5,931 nucleotides of DNA from an uncultured Collinsella sp. Lineage in GTDB: Bacteria; Actinomycetota; Coriobacteriia; Coriobacteriales; Coriobacteriaceae. Numbering within the stretch: position 1 is the first letter of the stretch; each line of letters opens with the position of its first letter. The stretch spans positions 1-5,931 of the forward strand of contig URRT01000111.1 in NCBI GenBank assembly GCA_900550355.1. The letters run 5' to 3'. Of the stretch, positions 1 to 5,823 are shown in pieces. The position numbers and the translations under genes are program-made. The notes beneath the pieces are model-generated. The model saw nothing but the letters and a program-made list of their open reading frames with translations, was not told the origin of the DNA and searched no databases.

Positions 1-402
1 GACCCGGAGGCATTGCTGACCGATTACTCCATGGTGTTTCAGGATGTGCGCCTGGTAGAGGGCGCCTCGGCTTTGGATAACGTGCTGGTGTGCGCCGACG
101 CGCGCGTGGACGCCTCGAGTGCCGCGGCCCTGTTGCGCCTGCTGGTGCCGGGGGTCGATGTGCATGCTCGTGTGGCCGAGCTCTCGGGCGGGCAGCGCCG
201 TCGCGTCGAGATTGCCCGAGCCCTGCTGTGTCCGGGCGGCGCAGTGATTCTGGACGAGCCCTTTACCGGCCTAGATACCGCTGCGCGCGACGCATGCGCC
301 GAGGTCGTGCTCGACTTGCTCGACGGCCGCATGCTGTTGCTTGCTACGCACGATGCCGTCGACGCTCAGGCCCTCAATATCTCGGACATCATCACGCTCT
401 AA
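1..402 (+). CDS. ABC transporter ATP-binding protein, 3' part only
   Basis: This is the C-terminal part of an ABC-type ATPase; the frame is open from base 1, so the Walker A (P-loop) half lies outside the window. The visible 133 residues hold, in order, a Q-loop (MVFQD), the ABC signature LSGGQRRR, Walker B (AVILDEPF, with catalytic Glu), the D-loop (GLDTAAR) and the switch His (LLATHD). All key residues are intact and the gene ends normally at TAA 400-402, so it is cut by the window edge rather than broken. The protein would sit on the inner membrane face and power a permease. The Q-loop neighbourhood (FQDVRLVEGASALDNV) resembles ATPases of the nitrate/sulfonate/taurine-type importers (FQE.RLLPW.TALDNV), which suggests a small-solute importer. 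The substrate cannot be told without the upstream permease and binding protein. No convincing terminator follows it. Confidence 0.93.
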   Translation, partial: DPEALLTDYSMVFQDVRLVEGASALDNVLVCADARVDASSAAALLRLLVPGVDVHARVAELSGGQRRRVEIARALLCPGGAVILDEPFTGLDTAARDACAEVVLDLLDGRMLLLATHDAVDAQALNISDIITL

Positions 403-470
403 ATACTTACTCAGCAACAAAATGATCCGTTTTTTCTCCGTCCCCATAGGGTTGGGTATGGTATTCTATC

Positions 471-511
471 TGCGTTGGTAATACTTAGGATTACTAAGTA
501 TTACCAACGCA
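471..511. repeat. Perfect 18-bp inverted repeat, 5-nt spacer
   Basis: The left arm TGCGTTGGTAATACTTAG (471-488) and right arm CTAAGTATTACCAACGCA (494-511) are exact reverse complements around the spacer GATTA. Neither side carries a T-run, so it does not read as an intrinsic terminator in either direction. The arm motif AATACTTA also occurs at 402-409, right at the stop codon of the ABC ATPase gene. A dimeric repressor operator or a structured 5' leader for the downstream antitoxin/protease genes are the likeliest roles; both are inference. A weak promoter-like pair lies inside it (TTGGTA 475-480 and TATTAC 499-504, 18-bp gap). Confidence 0.85.
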
Positions 512-526
512 GTAGAAACAAACTCC

Positions 527-585
527 AGATGCGGGCCAATCGGGTTGCCTTCACAGCCCGTCGCCCAGCCGCGTGGCCCGCATCT
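527..585. repeat. Nested inverted repeats, possible structured leader RNA
   Basis: An outer perfect 12-bp stem joins AGATGCGGGCCA (527-538) to TGGCCCGCATCT (574-585). Inside it a second hairpin pairs CGGGTTG (541-547) with CAGCCCG (554-560), with one G-U pair and a CCTTCA loop. The bases 561-573 are left unpaired. The element sits 15 nt downstream of the 18-bp dyad and 34 nt upstream of the antitoxin start codon. No T-run follows, so it is not a standard terminator. I could not match it to a known riboswitch. It could be a 5' leader structure, a small RNA, or part of a mobile palindromic element. Confidence 0.6.
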
Positions 586-619
586 ATCCGCACCACCGTC
601 GTTTCAAAAAGGAAGCGCC

Positions 620-841
620 ATGGCAGAACACATGACCCCGGTTGTCGCGAAGGTCTTGCCCGAGGAAAAGGCGGCCTTCGCGGCGGCAACCCAACTCGTA
701 GGCACCACGCCGTCCAACGCCATCCGCATGTTCATCGCCGCCTTCAATCGCTGCGGCACCTTTCCGTTCGACATTTCGCCCAGCGGGGCCTTTGGCAAAG
801 ACTGTCCCCAACAGCTAGTCGTTGAAGAACGTCCCCAATGA
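620..841 (+). CDS. RelB/DinJ-family antitoxin, orphan, with repeat-encoded tail
   Basis: This 73-residue protein resembles type II antitoxins of the RelB/DinJ family, ribbon-helix-helix proteins that bind their own promoter and neutralise an mRNA-cleaving toxin. The recognisable part is residues 6-52: a short N-terminal strand (TPVVAKVLPEEK), the helical stretch GTTPSNAIRMFIAAF, and the family-typical PFDI (49-52). The ATG at 620 is chosen because AAAGGAAG (607-614) precedes it at good spacing; in-frame positions further upstream have no ribosome site. Family members usually run about 85-100 residues, with the toxin-binding part near the C-terminus. Here residues 61-73 (DCPQQLVVEERPQ) are simply the translation of a tandem palindromic repeat. 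No RelE/YafQ-type toxin follows; the next gene is a membrane protease. It may be a decayed antitoxin that keeps only DNA binding, or a solitary regulator. Confidence 0.72.
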   Translation: MAEHMTPVVAKVLPEEKAAFAAATQLVGTTPSNAIRMFIAAFNRCGTFPFDISPSGAFGKDCPQQLVVEERPQ

Positions 842-853
842 CTAGTCGTTGGG
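800..853. repeat. Two tandem 27-bp palindromic repeat units (REP-like)
   Basis: Two adjacent 27-nt units, 800-826 and 827-853, match at 20 of 27 positions. Both contain GTCCCCAA, three variable bases, then CTAGTCGTTG. The second unit includes CCCAATGACTAGTCGTTGGG (834-853), a 20-bp palindrome perfect except for one T/G pair that would still wobble-pair in RNA. The units cover the last 13 codons and the stop of the antitoxin gene, and end where the protease's ribosome binding site begins. Short palindromic tandem units like these are typical of REP/BIME-type elements. The family assignment is inference; genome copy number would settle it. Confidence 0.7.
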
Positions 854-860
854 AGGAGGT
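851..860 (+). promoter_or_regulatory. Ribosome binding site of the CPBP protease gene
   Basis: GGGAGGAGGT contains a near-perfect anti-16S match ending 4 nt before ATG 865. It decides the start: the in-frame ATG at 838 lies upstream of this site and overlaps the antitoxin stop codon. The first three bases also form the end of the palindromic repeat's right arm, so folding of the repeat could affect access to the site. Confidence 0.8.
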
Positions 861-864
861 CGGC

Positions 865-1779
865 ATGCTCAATGCGCTGGTTTGGGCGCTTGCCTGTTTT
901 GGCGTCGTCGCTGCCGATATTGTCCTGAGCATGGTTTTGTTCTCCGTGCTGGACATCGTGTCGGCGCTGACGGGTTTCCCGATCGACAACCTCGATATTC
1001 AATGGTTTCAAGCCGTCGCTCAGACGGCGTCGTTTTTGATGGCGCTGCTATGGTGGCGTTATTTGTGGCCGCGGTCGTTTATCGCGCGCTGGCAAGGTGA
1101 GCGTCCGCTTGGCGGGGGAGTGCGTAGCGCGTGGAAGCGCATTGCCTGCGTTATCGTGATCGGTTTGGCACTGCAGGTGGTCGTTGGCTACGTGACCGAC
1201 GCCGTACTGTCATTGTTGCCCGAGGTCGCGGCCGATTACAGTGAACTTGTCGAGGAAACAGGCATGGGCGACACCAGCTATCTCGCCGTCCTGACCACGG
1301 TGCTCGGCGCTCCGTTTTGCGAGGAGTTGCTGGTGCGCGGCATTATTTTTGAGTTTTCGCTCCGAGCGTTTAACCCGCAGTGCCGCCCACTTTGGAAGCG
1401 CCGACGTCTCGTGCGACCGCAAGACGGCGCCATGGTGCCCTGGGCGGCCCCGAGTAACTGTGGTATCGCCGCGGCGATTGTGCTGCAGGCGGCGATCTTC
1501 GGCTTTATGCACATGAACTGGGTGCAGGGTTGCTATGCGGGCGCTGCCGGCCTCATTTTTGGTTGGGTGCTCGTGACGACCGGAAAGCTTCGCTACACGA
1601 TCCTGCTGCACTTTGCCTTTAATGCCGGGTCGTATCTCATGACGTTGCTCTGGTTTGTGAACACACCGCTCGACGTGGCGGTCACGGTTGGTATCGCCGG
1701 CTTTGTGCTGGTAGAGGCGATGCGCTCGCTGCTTCGATTGCGCATTCCCGTGTCGCGCGAAGCTGATCGGTCTGAGTAA
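865..1779 (+). CDS. CPBP-family intramembrane metalloprotease
   Basis: This 304-residue, very hydrophobic protein belongs to the CPBP (CAAX protease and bacteriocin-processing, Rce1/Abi-like) family of membrane-embedded glutamate/metal proteases. All three family motifs are present: EELLVRG (E153, E154, R158), F212-GFM-H216, and H249-FAF-N253. Membrane segments are evident at about 4-30, 50-65, 92-115, 200-215, 222-240, 245-265 and 270-288. A charged, arginine-rich loop of some 30 residues (about 169-198) separates motif 1 from motif 2 and is longer than in many relatives. The gene begins 23 nt after the antitoxin stop and is probably cotranscribed with it. The substrate is unknown; bacterial members have been linked to peptide or bacteriocin maturation, self-immunity and protein secretion. 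I see no bacteriocin precursor here. The gene converges on the AraC-type gene, with 8 bp between stop codons. Confidence 0.93.
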   Translation: MLNALVWALACFGVVAADIVLSMVLFSVLDIVSALTGFPIDNLDIQWFQAVAQTASFLMALLWWRYLWPRSFIARWQGERPLGGGVRSAWKRIACVIVIGLALQVVVGYVTDAVLSLLPEVAADYSELVEETGMGDTSYLAVLTTVLGAPFCEELLVRGIIFEFSLRAFNPQCRPLWKRRRLVRPQDGAMVPWAAPSNCGIAAAIVLQAAIFGFMHMNWVQGCYAGAAGLIFGWVLVTTGKLRYTILLHFAFNAGSYLMTLLWFVNTPLDVAVTVGIAGFVLVEAMRSLLRLRIPVSREADRSE

Positions 1780-1801
1780 TAACGCCTTTAATTAGACCGA
1801 T
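1766..1801. terminator. Possible weak bidirectional terminator between convergent genes
   Basis: ATCGGTCT (1766-1773) and AGACCGAT (1794-1801) form an exact 8-bp inverted repeat with a 20-nt loop spanning both stop codons of the convergent genes. There is no clear T-run after either arm and the loop is large, so terminator function is only a guess from position. Confidence 0.3.
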
Positions 1802-2780
1802 GCGTCCTGAACGCACCTGGCGTTTCGCCGAATGCTTCTTTAAATTTTGAGTAAAAGAATGACATGTTGGAGATGCCGACTTTTCGGGCTACATACTGCA
1901 CGCTGCGCTCGGTGTTATTGAGAAGATATGCCGCCTCTGTGAGCTGCTGGTTGAGCTTGATTTGCGAAAACGTTTTGCCGGTTTTTTGCTTGATCAAGCT
2001 GCTGAGATAGCTGGTGCTATAACCCGTATCGCTCGCAATGCTTTCGAGTGTGCAGTCGCCGTAGCTTCGCTCAATATGATTCAGAATCGACACGATGCGT
2101 TCGTCCGACATGATCGCCTGGTTATCAGTTGCGGAGCGTCGGTACAGTCCTCGAATGAGAACAAGGAATAGGCTGACGGCGAGGTGCCTCATGAGTTCAT
2201 TGGAATAGGCATCTTTAAAGTGATATTCGATAAAGAGCATCTCGATGAGGCGTCGCGCATGTCGGGCGTATTCCTCTGGAAGAATGAGATATTTTCGGGC
2301 CTCGCGGTTTTTGGACACAAAATCAAATAGAAGATTCGTTAATGGTGACGCGCCGGGTAGCTGGCTCAGGAACAACGAATCGAACATTTCTTTTTTGAAG
2401 ACGATCGAAATGACGATATCATGCTCGCCCTTAACGTATGGAACGCTTCTGACTACGCCGGTGTTGCAAATGAGCACGTCGCCCTTTTTAAGGAGTAGTC
2501 GCCGTCCGTTGACGATAAACGTGCAGACGCCGTCGTACACGTAGTTAAGCTCCATATCCCGATTGATATGAGGAGGAATATCGGTAAAGCGCGACTCCTT
2601 GATAAGGCCCACGGGGTTTTCGTCGAGAGTTTCTTTCCAATCAAACAGATAGACCTCTTCGCCGTTAATGGTTGTGGTTTCCACCCTGTTATATCGCGGG
2701 CTGAGCTCTCCCGGATGTGTGCGATGCCACTCTTCGGTCTCGGTATGCGTATAGAGCAGCTGTTTGAGATTCGAATCCAT
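1788..2780 (-). CDS. AraC-family transcriptional regulator of the beta-glucoside operon
   Basis: This 330-residue protein has the classic AraC layout. The N-terminal half contains a cupin-like sensing domain (about 65-125), including PPHINRDMELNYVYDG and the turn KKGDVLI. The C-terminal 100 residues carry two helix-turn-helix units: TLESIASDTGYSTSYLSSLI (244-263) and a second at about 292-313 (VQYVARKVGISNMSFFYSKF). They end in the family signature FKEAFGETPGAFR. The start at ATG 2780-2778 is supported by GGAG at 2790-2787 on the same strand. It is divergent from the 6-phospho-beta-glucosidase and PTS genes and shares a 153-bp control region with them, so it is probably their activator, responding to a beta-glucoside or its phosphate. 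By eye its DNA is richer in A+T than the protease gene beside it, which might reflect acquisition with the sugar genes. The inducer is unknown. Confidence 0.93.
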   Translation of the reverse strand: MDSNLKQLLYTHTETEEWHRTHPGELSPRYNRVETTTINGEEVYLFDWKETLDENPVGLIKESRFTDIPPHINRDMELNYVYDGVCTFIVNGRRLLLKKGDVLICNTGVVRSVPYVKGEHDIVISIVFKKEMFDSLFLSQLPGASPLTNLLFDFVSKNREARKYLILPEEYARHARRLIEMLFIEYHFKDAYSNELMRHLAVSLFLVLIRGLYRRSATDNQAIMSDERIVSILNHIERSYGDCTLESIASDTGYSTSYLSSLIKQKTGKTFSQIKLNQQLTEAAYLLNNTERSVQYVARKVGISNMSFFYSKFKEAFGETPGAFRTHRSN

Positions 2781-2824
2781 GGGGTGCTCCAGGGGTGAAC
2801 GGTAGAATCGATGCCTTAAACGGT

Positions 2825-2852
2825 ATTATATCTAAAAAAATGTTATAAACAA
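2825..2852 (-). promoter_or_regulatory. Candidate sigma-70-type promoter for the AraC-family gene
   Basis: On the minus strand, TATAAT (2830-2825) is an exact -10 consensus. TTGTTT (2852-2847) stands 16 bp upstream as a partial -35. Transcription would begin near 2818, giving a leader of about 38 nt before ATG 2780. The -35 overlaps the cre-like site at 2848-2861. Confidence 0.45.
2841..2849 (+). promoter_or_regulatory. Candidate extended -10 promoter for the bgl-type operon
   Basis: TGT followed by TATAAA (2844-2849) fits an extended -10 (TGnTATAAT). No good -35 lies 16-18 bp upstream; TTAAAC at 2817-2822 is too far away at 21 bp. A poor -35 is common for promoters that need an AraC-type activator. 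The start would fall near 2856, leaving a leader of about 78 nt. Confidence 0.35.
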
Positions 2853-2861
2853 ACGCTTTCT
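2848..2861. promoter_or_regulatory. Cre/LacI-like operator candidate
   Basis: AACAAACGCTTTCT contains AAACGCTTTC, matching the core of the catabolite-responsive element TGAAAACGCTTTCA at 10 of 14 positions, with the outer bases differing. It lies where it would cover the predicted start of the sugar operon and the -35 of the regulator gene. A LacI/CcpA-type repressor is therefore a plausible second input for both directions. The match is partial, so this is tentative. Confidence 0.4.
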
Positions 2862-2922
2862 ATGCGATATCTTATGCATCTTGTTCTTCCTAGTATTGGG
2901 TTATCCGCTGGAGCATCCGATC

Positions 2923-2930
2923 AAGGAGGG
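2923..2930 (+). promoter_or_regulatory. Ribosome binding site of the GH1 gene
   Basis: AAGGAGGG lies 3 nt before ATG 2934 (GGAGG to ATG is 4 nt). It fixes the start at 2934 rather than at the in-frame ATG 2862, which has no ribosome site and would add 24 residues not seen at the front of GH1 proteins. Confidence 0.85.
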
Positions 2931-2933
2931 CAA

Positions 2934-4412
2934 ATGAGTAAGTTAAAACATGGGTTTGACTCCGACTTTTTATGGGGCGGAGCCATATCGTGCTCGCAGG
3001 CCGATGGCGCCTGGAATGAGGGCGGAAAGGGAAAGTCGACGCAGGATTGTCGATGGCTGGATGGTACCTGGACTCATGACCAGATTGAGGACAAGCATCA
3101 AAACAACCCCTTCTGCCATGACGAACTAATGAACGCTCTCGCAGATGATGGTGTTGAGTTCTACCCGTTTAGGCGCGGTAACGACTTCTATCATCACTAC
3201 CGTGAGGACATCGCGCTTTTTGCGGAGATGGGCCTCAAGCTGTTCCGCACTTCTATTTGCTGGAGCCGAATCTATCCTAACGGAGATGATCTTGAGTCTA
3301 ACCGCGAAGGCATCGAGTGGTATCGAAGCATGCTGGGTGAGTGCAAAAAGCACGGCATTAAAACCTTCGTCACCATGCTCCACTATGACATCCCGGTAAA
3401 TCTTGTCACCACATATGGGGGATGGAAGAATCGCAAGACGATTGATTTCTTCGCCCGCTATGTCGAGACAATCGTTACGGAATTGGGCGATCTGGTCGAT
3501 TTCTGGCTGCCTTTTAACGAGTTCAATGCAGCGCGTTTTTCGCCTTGGGACGGGGTCTGTCTGGTCAAAGACGAAGAGGGGGAGAACTTCGATCGAGCCA
3601 TCTTCCAGTGCCTGCACCACGAGTTCGTTGCCAATGCGCGTGCCGTCGAGATTGTCCATCGTCTTTCGCCCGATACTCCCGTTGGCGGCATGATCGCTCG
3701 ATTCTGTACGTATCCCGCCACCTGCCGTCCCGAAGATAACATGCAGGCTATTCACGACGACCAGTATTCCAACTGGTTCTATACGGACGTGATGGCTCGT
3801 GGAAAATACCCCGCTTATATGAATCGCTATTTCGATGCGTGTGATATCGAGATTCAAATGGAACCGGGCGATGAAGAGCTCATCGCTTGCAACACGGTCG
3901 ACTTCCTGGCCTTTTCGTACTACTTTTCCCAGGTATCCACCTGCGATCAGGGATGGGAGAAGACTGCGGGTAATCTGGTCATGGCAAACAAGAACCCTTA
4001 TCTCGAGACGAGTGAGTGGGGCTGGCAGCTCGATCCCATTGGCCTGAGGGTTACCCTTAACCAGATGTATGACCGCTATGGGCTGCCTCTGTATATCGCC
4101 GAGAACGGCCTCGGTACATCTGATGTAGTCGAGGAGGATGGCAGCATCCACGACGAGTATCGAATCGATTATTTGCGCCAGCACATAAAGTGCCTTAAAG
4201 AAGCGGTGATCGATGGCGTTGACGTGCGCGGATACATGATCTGGGGATTCATTGACCTTGTTGCCTGCGGTCCTCTTACGATGGACAAGCGCTACGGGCT
4301 TATCTATGTCGATCTGGATAATTGCGGCAACGGCACTGCGGAGCGCTCGCGTAAAGACTCTTTCTATTGGTATCAGAAATGTATCGCCACTAATGGCGAG
4401 GATCTTGGATAG
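2934..4412 (+). CDS. 6-phospho-beta-glucosidase, glycoside hydrolase family 1
   Basis: This 492-residue cytoplasmic enzyme should hydrolyse 6-phospho-beta-glucosides (from cellobiose, arbutin or salicin-like sugars) to glucose 6-phosphate plus the aglycone or sugar. GH1 hallmarks are all present. The entry motif FLWGGAISCSQADGAWNEGGKG (12-33) corresponds to the family's FLWGGA..ANQ.EGA. H150 lies in MLHYDIP, the acid/base Glu196 in PFNEFN, and the nucleophile Glu390 in YIAENGLG. The C-terminus (AERSRKDSFYWYQKCIATNG) resembles E. coli BglA. The 6-phosphate-binding Lys and Tyr are recognisable as K452-R-Y454 (DKRYGLIYVD), and the Glu of plain beta-glucosidases is absent. Unusually, the Ser that enzymes such as BglA carry in DxVS..(T)G...KRY is Ala444 here (DLVACGPLTMDKRY). 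The gene is first in a two-gene operon; its stop lies 11 nt before the PTS permease start. Six-phospho-beta-galactosidase activity is less likely but not excluded. Confidence 0.95.
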   Translation: MSKLKHGFDSDFLWGGAISCSQADGAWNEGGKGKSTQDCRWLDGTWTHDQIEDKHQNNPFCHDELMNALADDGVEFYPFRRGNDFYHHYREDIALFAEMGLKLFRTSICWSRIYPNGDDLESNREGIEWYRSMLGECKKHGIKTFVTMLHYDIPVNLVTTYGGWKNRKTIDFFARYVETIVTELGDLVDFWLPFNEFNAARFSPWDGVCLVKDEEGENFDRAIFQCLHHEFVANARAVEIVHRLSPDTPVGGMIARFCTYPATCRPEDNMQAIHDDQYSNWFYTDVMARGKYPAYMNRYFDACDIEIQMEPGDEELIACNTVDFLAFSYYFSQVSTCDQGWEKTAGNLVMANKNPYLETSEWGWQLDPIGLRVTLNQMYDRYGLPLYIAENGLGTSDVVEEDGSIHDEYRIDYLRQHIKCLKEAVIDGVDVRGYMIWGFIDLVACGPLTMDKRYGLIYVDLDNCGNGTAERSRKDSFYWYQKCIATNGEDLG

Positions 4413-4415
4413 GAG
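4411..4415 (+). promoter_or_regulatory. Ribosome binding site of the EIIBC gene, overlapping the GH1 stop
   Basis: AGGAG overlaps the last two bases of the GH1 TAG stop and stands 8 nt before GTG 4424, which supports that GTG as the start. The alternative GTG at 4415 overlaps the site itself and would have no ribosome binding site. The arrangement favours translational coupling of permease to hydrolase. Confidence 0.75.
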
Positions 4416-4423
4416 TGATTGTT

Positions 4424-5794
4424 GTGGCAGACAAGAAGGAACTGGCCGCTCGTGTCCTCGAGCTCGTGGGCGGCGCCGATAACGTTGTTATGGCAACGCA
4501 CTGCATTACAAGGCTCAGATTCAACCTGAAGGACGATAGCAAGGCAGACCTGGAGGCCCTTAAGACGCTTGACGGCGCCTTGGGCGCGCAGGTTAAAGAC
4601 GGGCAGTGGCAGGTTATCATCGGCGCCAGCGTGGGGTCGGTATATGACGAATTGGAGCCCATGCTAGGCGACAGGATGGGTGGCGAGGTCTCCGCCGACG
4701 CCGAGCAGCCTGAGCTCCAAAAAGGTTCGGCTCGCGTATTCGATATCATCACCGGCATCTTCTCCGCTATCATTCCCGCACTGGTGGCGGGAGGCATCGT
4801 AAAGGGCATCCTGGCTGCTATCGCGGCTTTTGGAATCGACACGGGTGCCGGCGACTTTGCGATATTCAATATGATTTCGGATATCCCGTTCTACTTCTTG
4901 CCGTTTTTGCTGGCAATGTCTACAGCTGATAAGTTCCGAGTCAACCGTTCGCTTGCGCTTTGTGTTGCCGGATCGCTGATGTACCCGACCATTGTCAACG
5001 CTGTCGGTACGGGCGAGACGCCTCTTGCGCTGTTCGGTTTTGCGATGCCGATTTTTAGCTATGCCGATTCCGTGTTCCCGGTTATCTTTGGCGTCATTGG
5101 CTTGTCTTTTGTATATCGCGCAATCGACAAAGTCGTGCCGGATCTTTTTAAGCTCGTTGTCGTTCCGGCGCTCTCCCTTGCTATCGTGATTCCCGTCAAC
5201 CTGTTTGTGCTCGCTCCGATTGGTGCCTGGTGCGGTCTTGGTCTTGCCAACGGTATCGTTTGGCTATTCTCGACGTTAGGCCCCGTTGCCGGTTTTCTGC
5301 TGGGCTTCTTTATGCCGCTTATCGTGCTCTTCGGCATGCATCAGTCAACGAGCCCTATCCAGATTTCCAATATCGCAACGCTTGGGTATGACTATCTGCT
5401 CCCGATCTCTTTCTGCCATAACCTCGCCGAAAGCGGTGCGTCTTTTGGTGCAGCCCTGCGCATGACCGACGAAAAGCTCAAGTCCGCTGCAATGACGTGC
5501 GCCTTCTCAGCATTTATGGGAATTTCCGAGCCCGCCTTGTTTACCGTTCAGGTTCCTAACAGGACTCCGCTTATCGCTGCGATGATCGCGGATGGCATTG
5601 GCGGTGCGCTTACCGTTGTTCTCGGCGCAAAGTGCTTCGGCTTTGTTATGCCCGGCATTACCTCGTTGCCCGTTTATGCCGATCCAAGCGGCAATCCCAT
5701 GAACCTGATCATGATTGTCGTCTGCATCGCTTTGACTTGGGTTATCTCTGCGGCGCTCTCGTTTGCGCTCTATGGTCGTTTCGACAAAAAGTAA
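4424..5794 (+). CDS. PTS beta-glucoside-type transporter, EIIBC subunit
   Basis: This 456-residue membrane protein should import and phosphorylate a beta-glucoside using phosphate from HPr and EIIA. The N-terminal EIIB domain (about 1-80) holds the phosphorylated Cys27 in ATHCITRLRF, the family's signature. A hydrophilic linker (82-102) leads into the EIIC domain with roughly ten membrane segments (about 105-450). EIIC landmarks are GMH (304-306), the NIATLGYDYLLP stretch (316-327) and GISEPALF (366-373), equivalent to GITEPA in BglF-type permeases. The protein stops right after EIIC (ALYGRFDKK); BglF-like proteins of about 620 residues carry an EIIA domain there, so a separate EIIA must serve it. 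The start is a GTG chosen from the AGGAG at 4411-4415. It is cotranscribed with the upstream 6-phospho-beta-glucosidase, which would process its product. Confidence 0.95.
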   Translation: MADKKELAARVLELVGGADNVVMATHCITRLRFNLKDDSKADLEALKTLDGALGAQVKDGQWQVIIGASVGSVYDELEPMLGDRMGGEVSADAEQPELQKGSARVFDIITGIFSAIIPALVAGGIVKGILAAIAAFGIDTGAGDFAIFNMISDIPFYFLPFLLAMSTADKFRVNRSLALCVAGSLMYPTIVNAVGTGETPLALFGFAMPIFSYADSVFPVIFGVIGLSFVYRAIDKVVPDLFKLVVVPALSLAIVIPVNLFVLAPIGAWCGLGLANGIVWLFSTLGPVAGFLLGFFMPLIVLFGMHQSTSPIQISNIATLGYDYLLPISFCHNLAESGASFGAALRMTDEKLKSAAMTCAFSAFMGISEPALFTVQVPNRTPLIAAMIADGIGGALTVVLGAKCFGFVMPGITSLPVYADPSGNPMNLIMIVVCIALTWVISAALSFALYGRFDKK

Positions 5795-5823
5795 CGACGT
5801 TTTGAGATAGACAATATTAATTG

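Noticed and set aside
1..402. ABC ATPase fragment as a pseudogene
   Set aside because: It is open from base 1 with all expected C-terminal motifs; the missing Walker A half is explained by the window edge.
471..511. The 18-bp inverted repeat as a terminator of the ABC gene
   Set aside because: There is no T-run on either side and the stem is only moderately GC-rich.
527..585. SAM-riboswitch-like reading of the nested hairpins on the minus strand (GGCAACC-like run)
   Set aside because: Only a short string matches; the conserved junction and the kink-turn are missing, and no methionine or sulfur gene lies on that strand.
838..864. ATG 838 as start of the protease, overlapping the antitoxin stop as ATGA
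   Set aside because: No ribosome site precedes it, the extra residues derive from the repeat, and GGAGGAGGT stands ideally before ATG 865.
604..1011. Minus-strand open frame across the antitoxin/protease junction
   Set aside because: It has no domain or ribosome site and overlaps two better-supported plus-strand genes.
2862..2933. Upstream ATG start for the GH1 gene, adding a partly hydrophobic 24-residue N-terminus
   Set aside because: It has no ribosome binding site, is unlike GH1 N-termini, and lies within a few bases of the likely transcription start; AAGGAGGG before ATG 2934 is decisive. A signal peptide would also make no sense for a PTS-linked cytoplasmic enzyme.
3126..4184. Long open frame of 352 codons on the minus strand inside the GH1 gene
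   Set aside because: It lies wholly antisense to a gene with intact catalytic motifs, shows no recognisable domain, and reflects codon bias of the GH1 gene.
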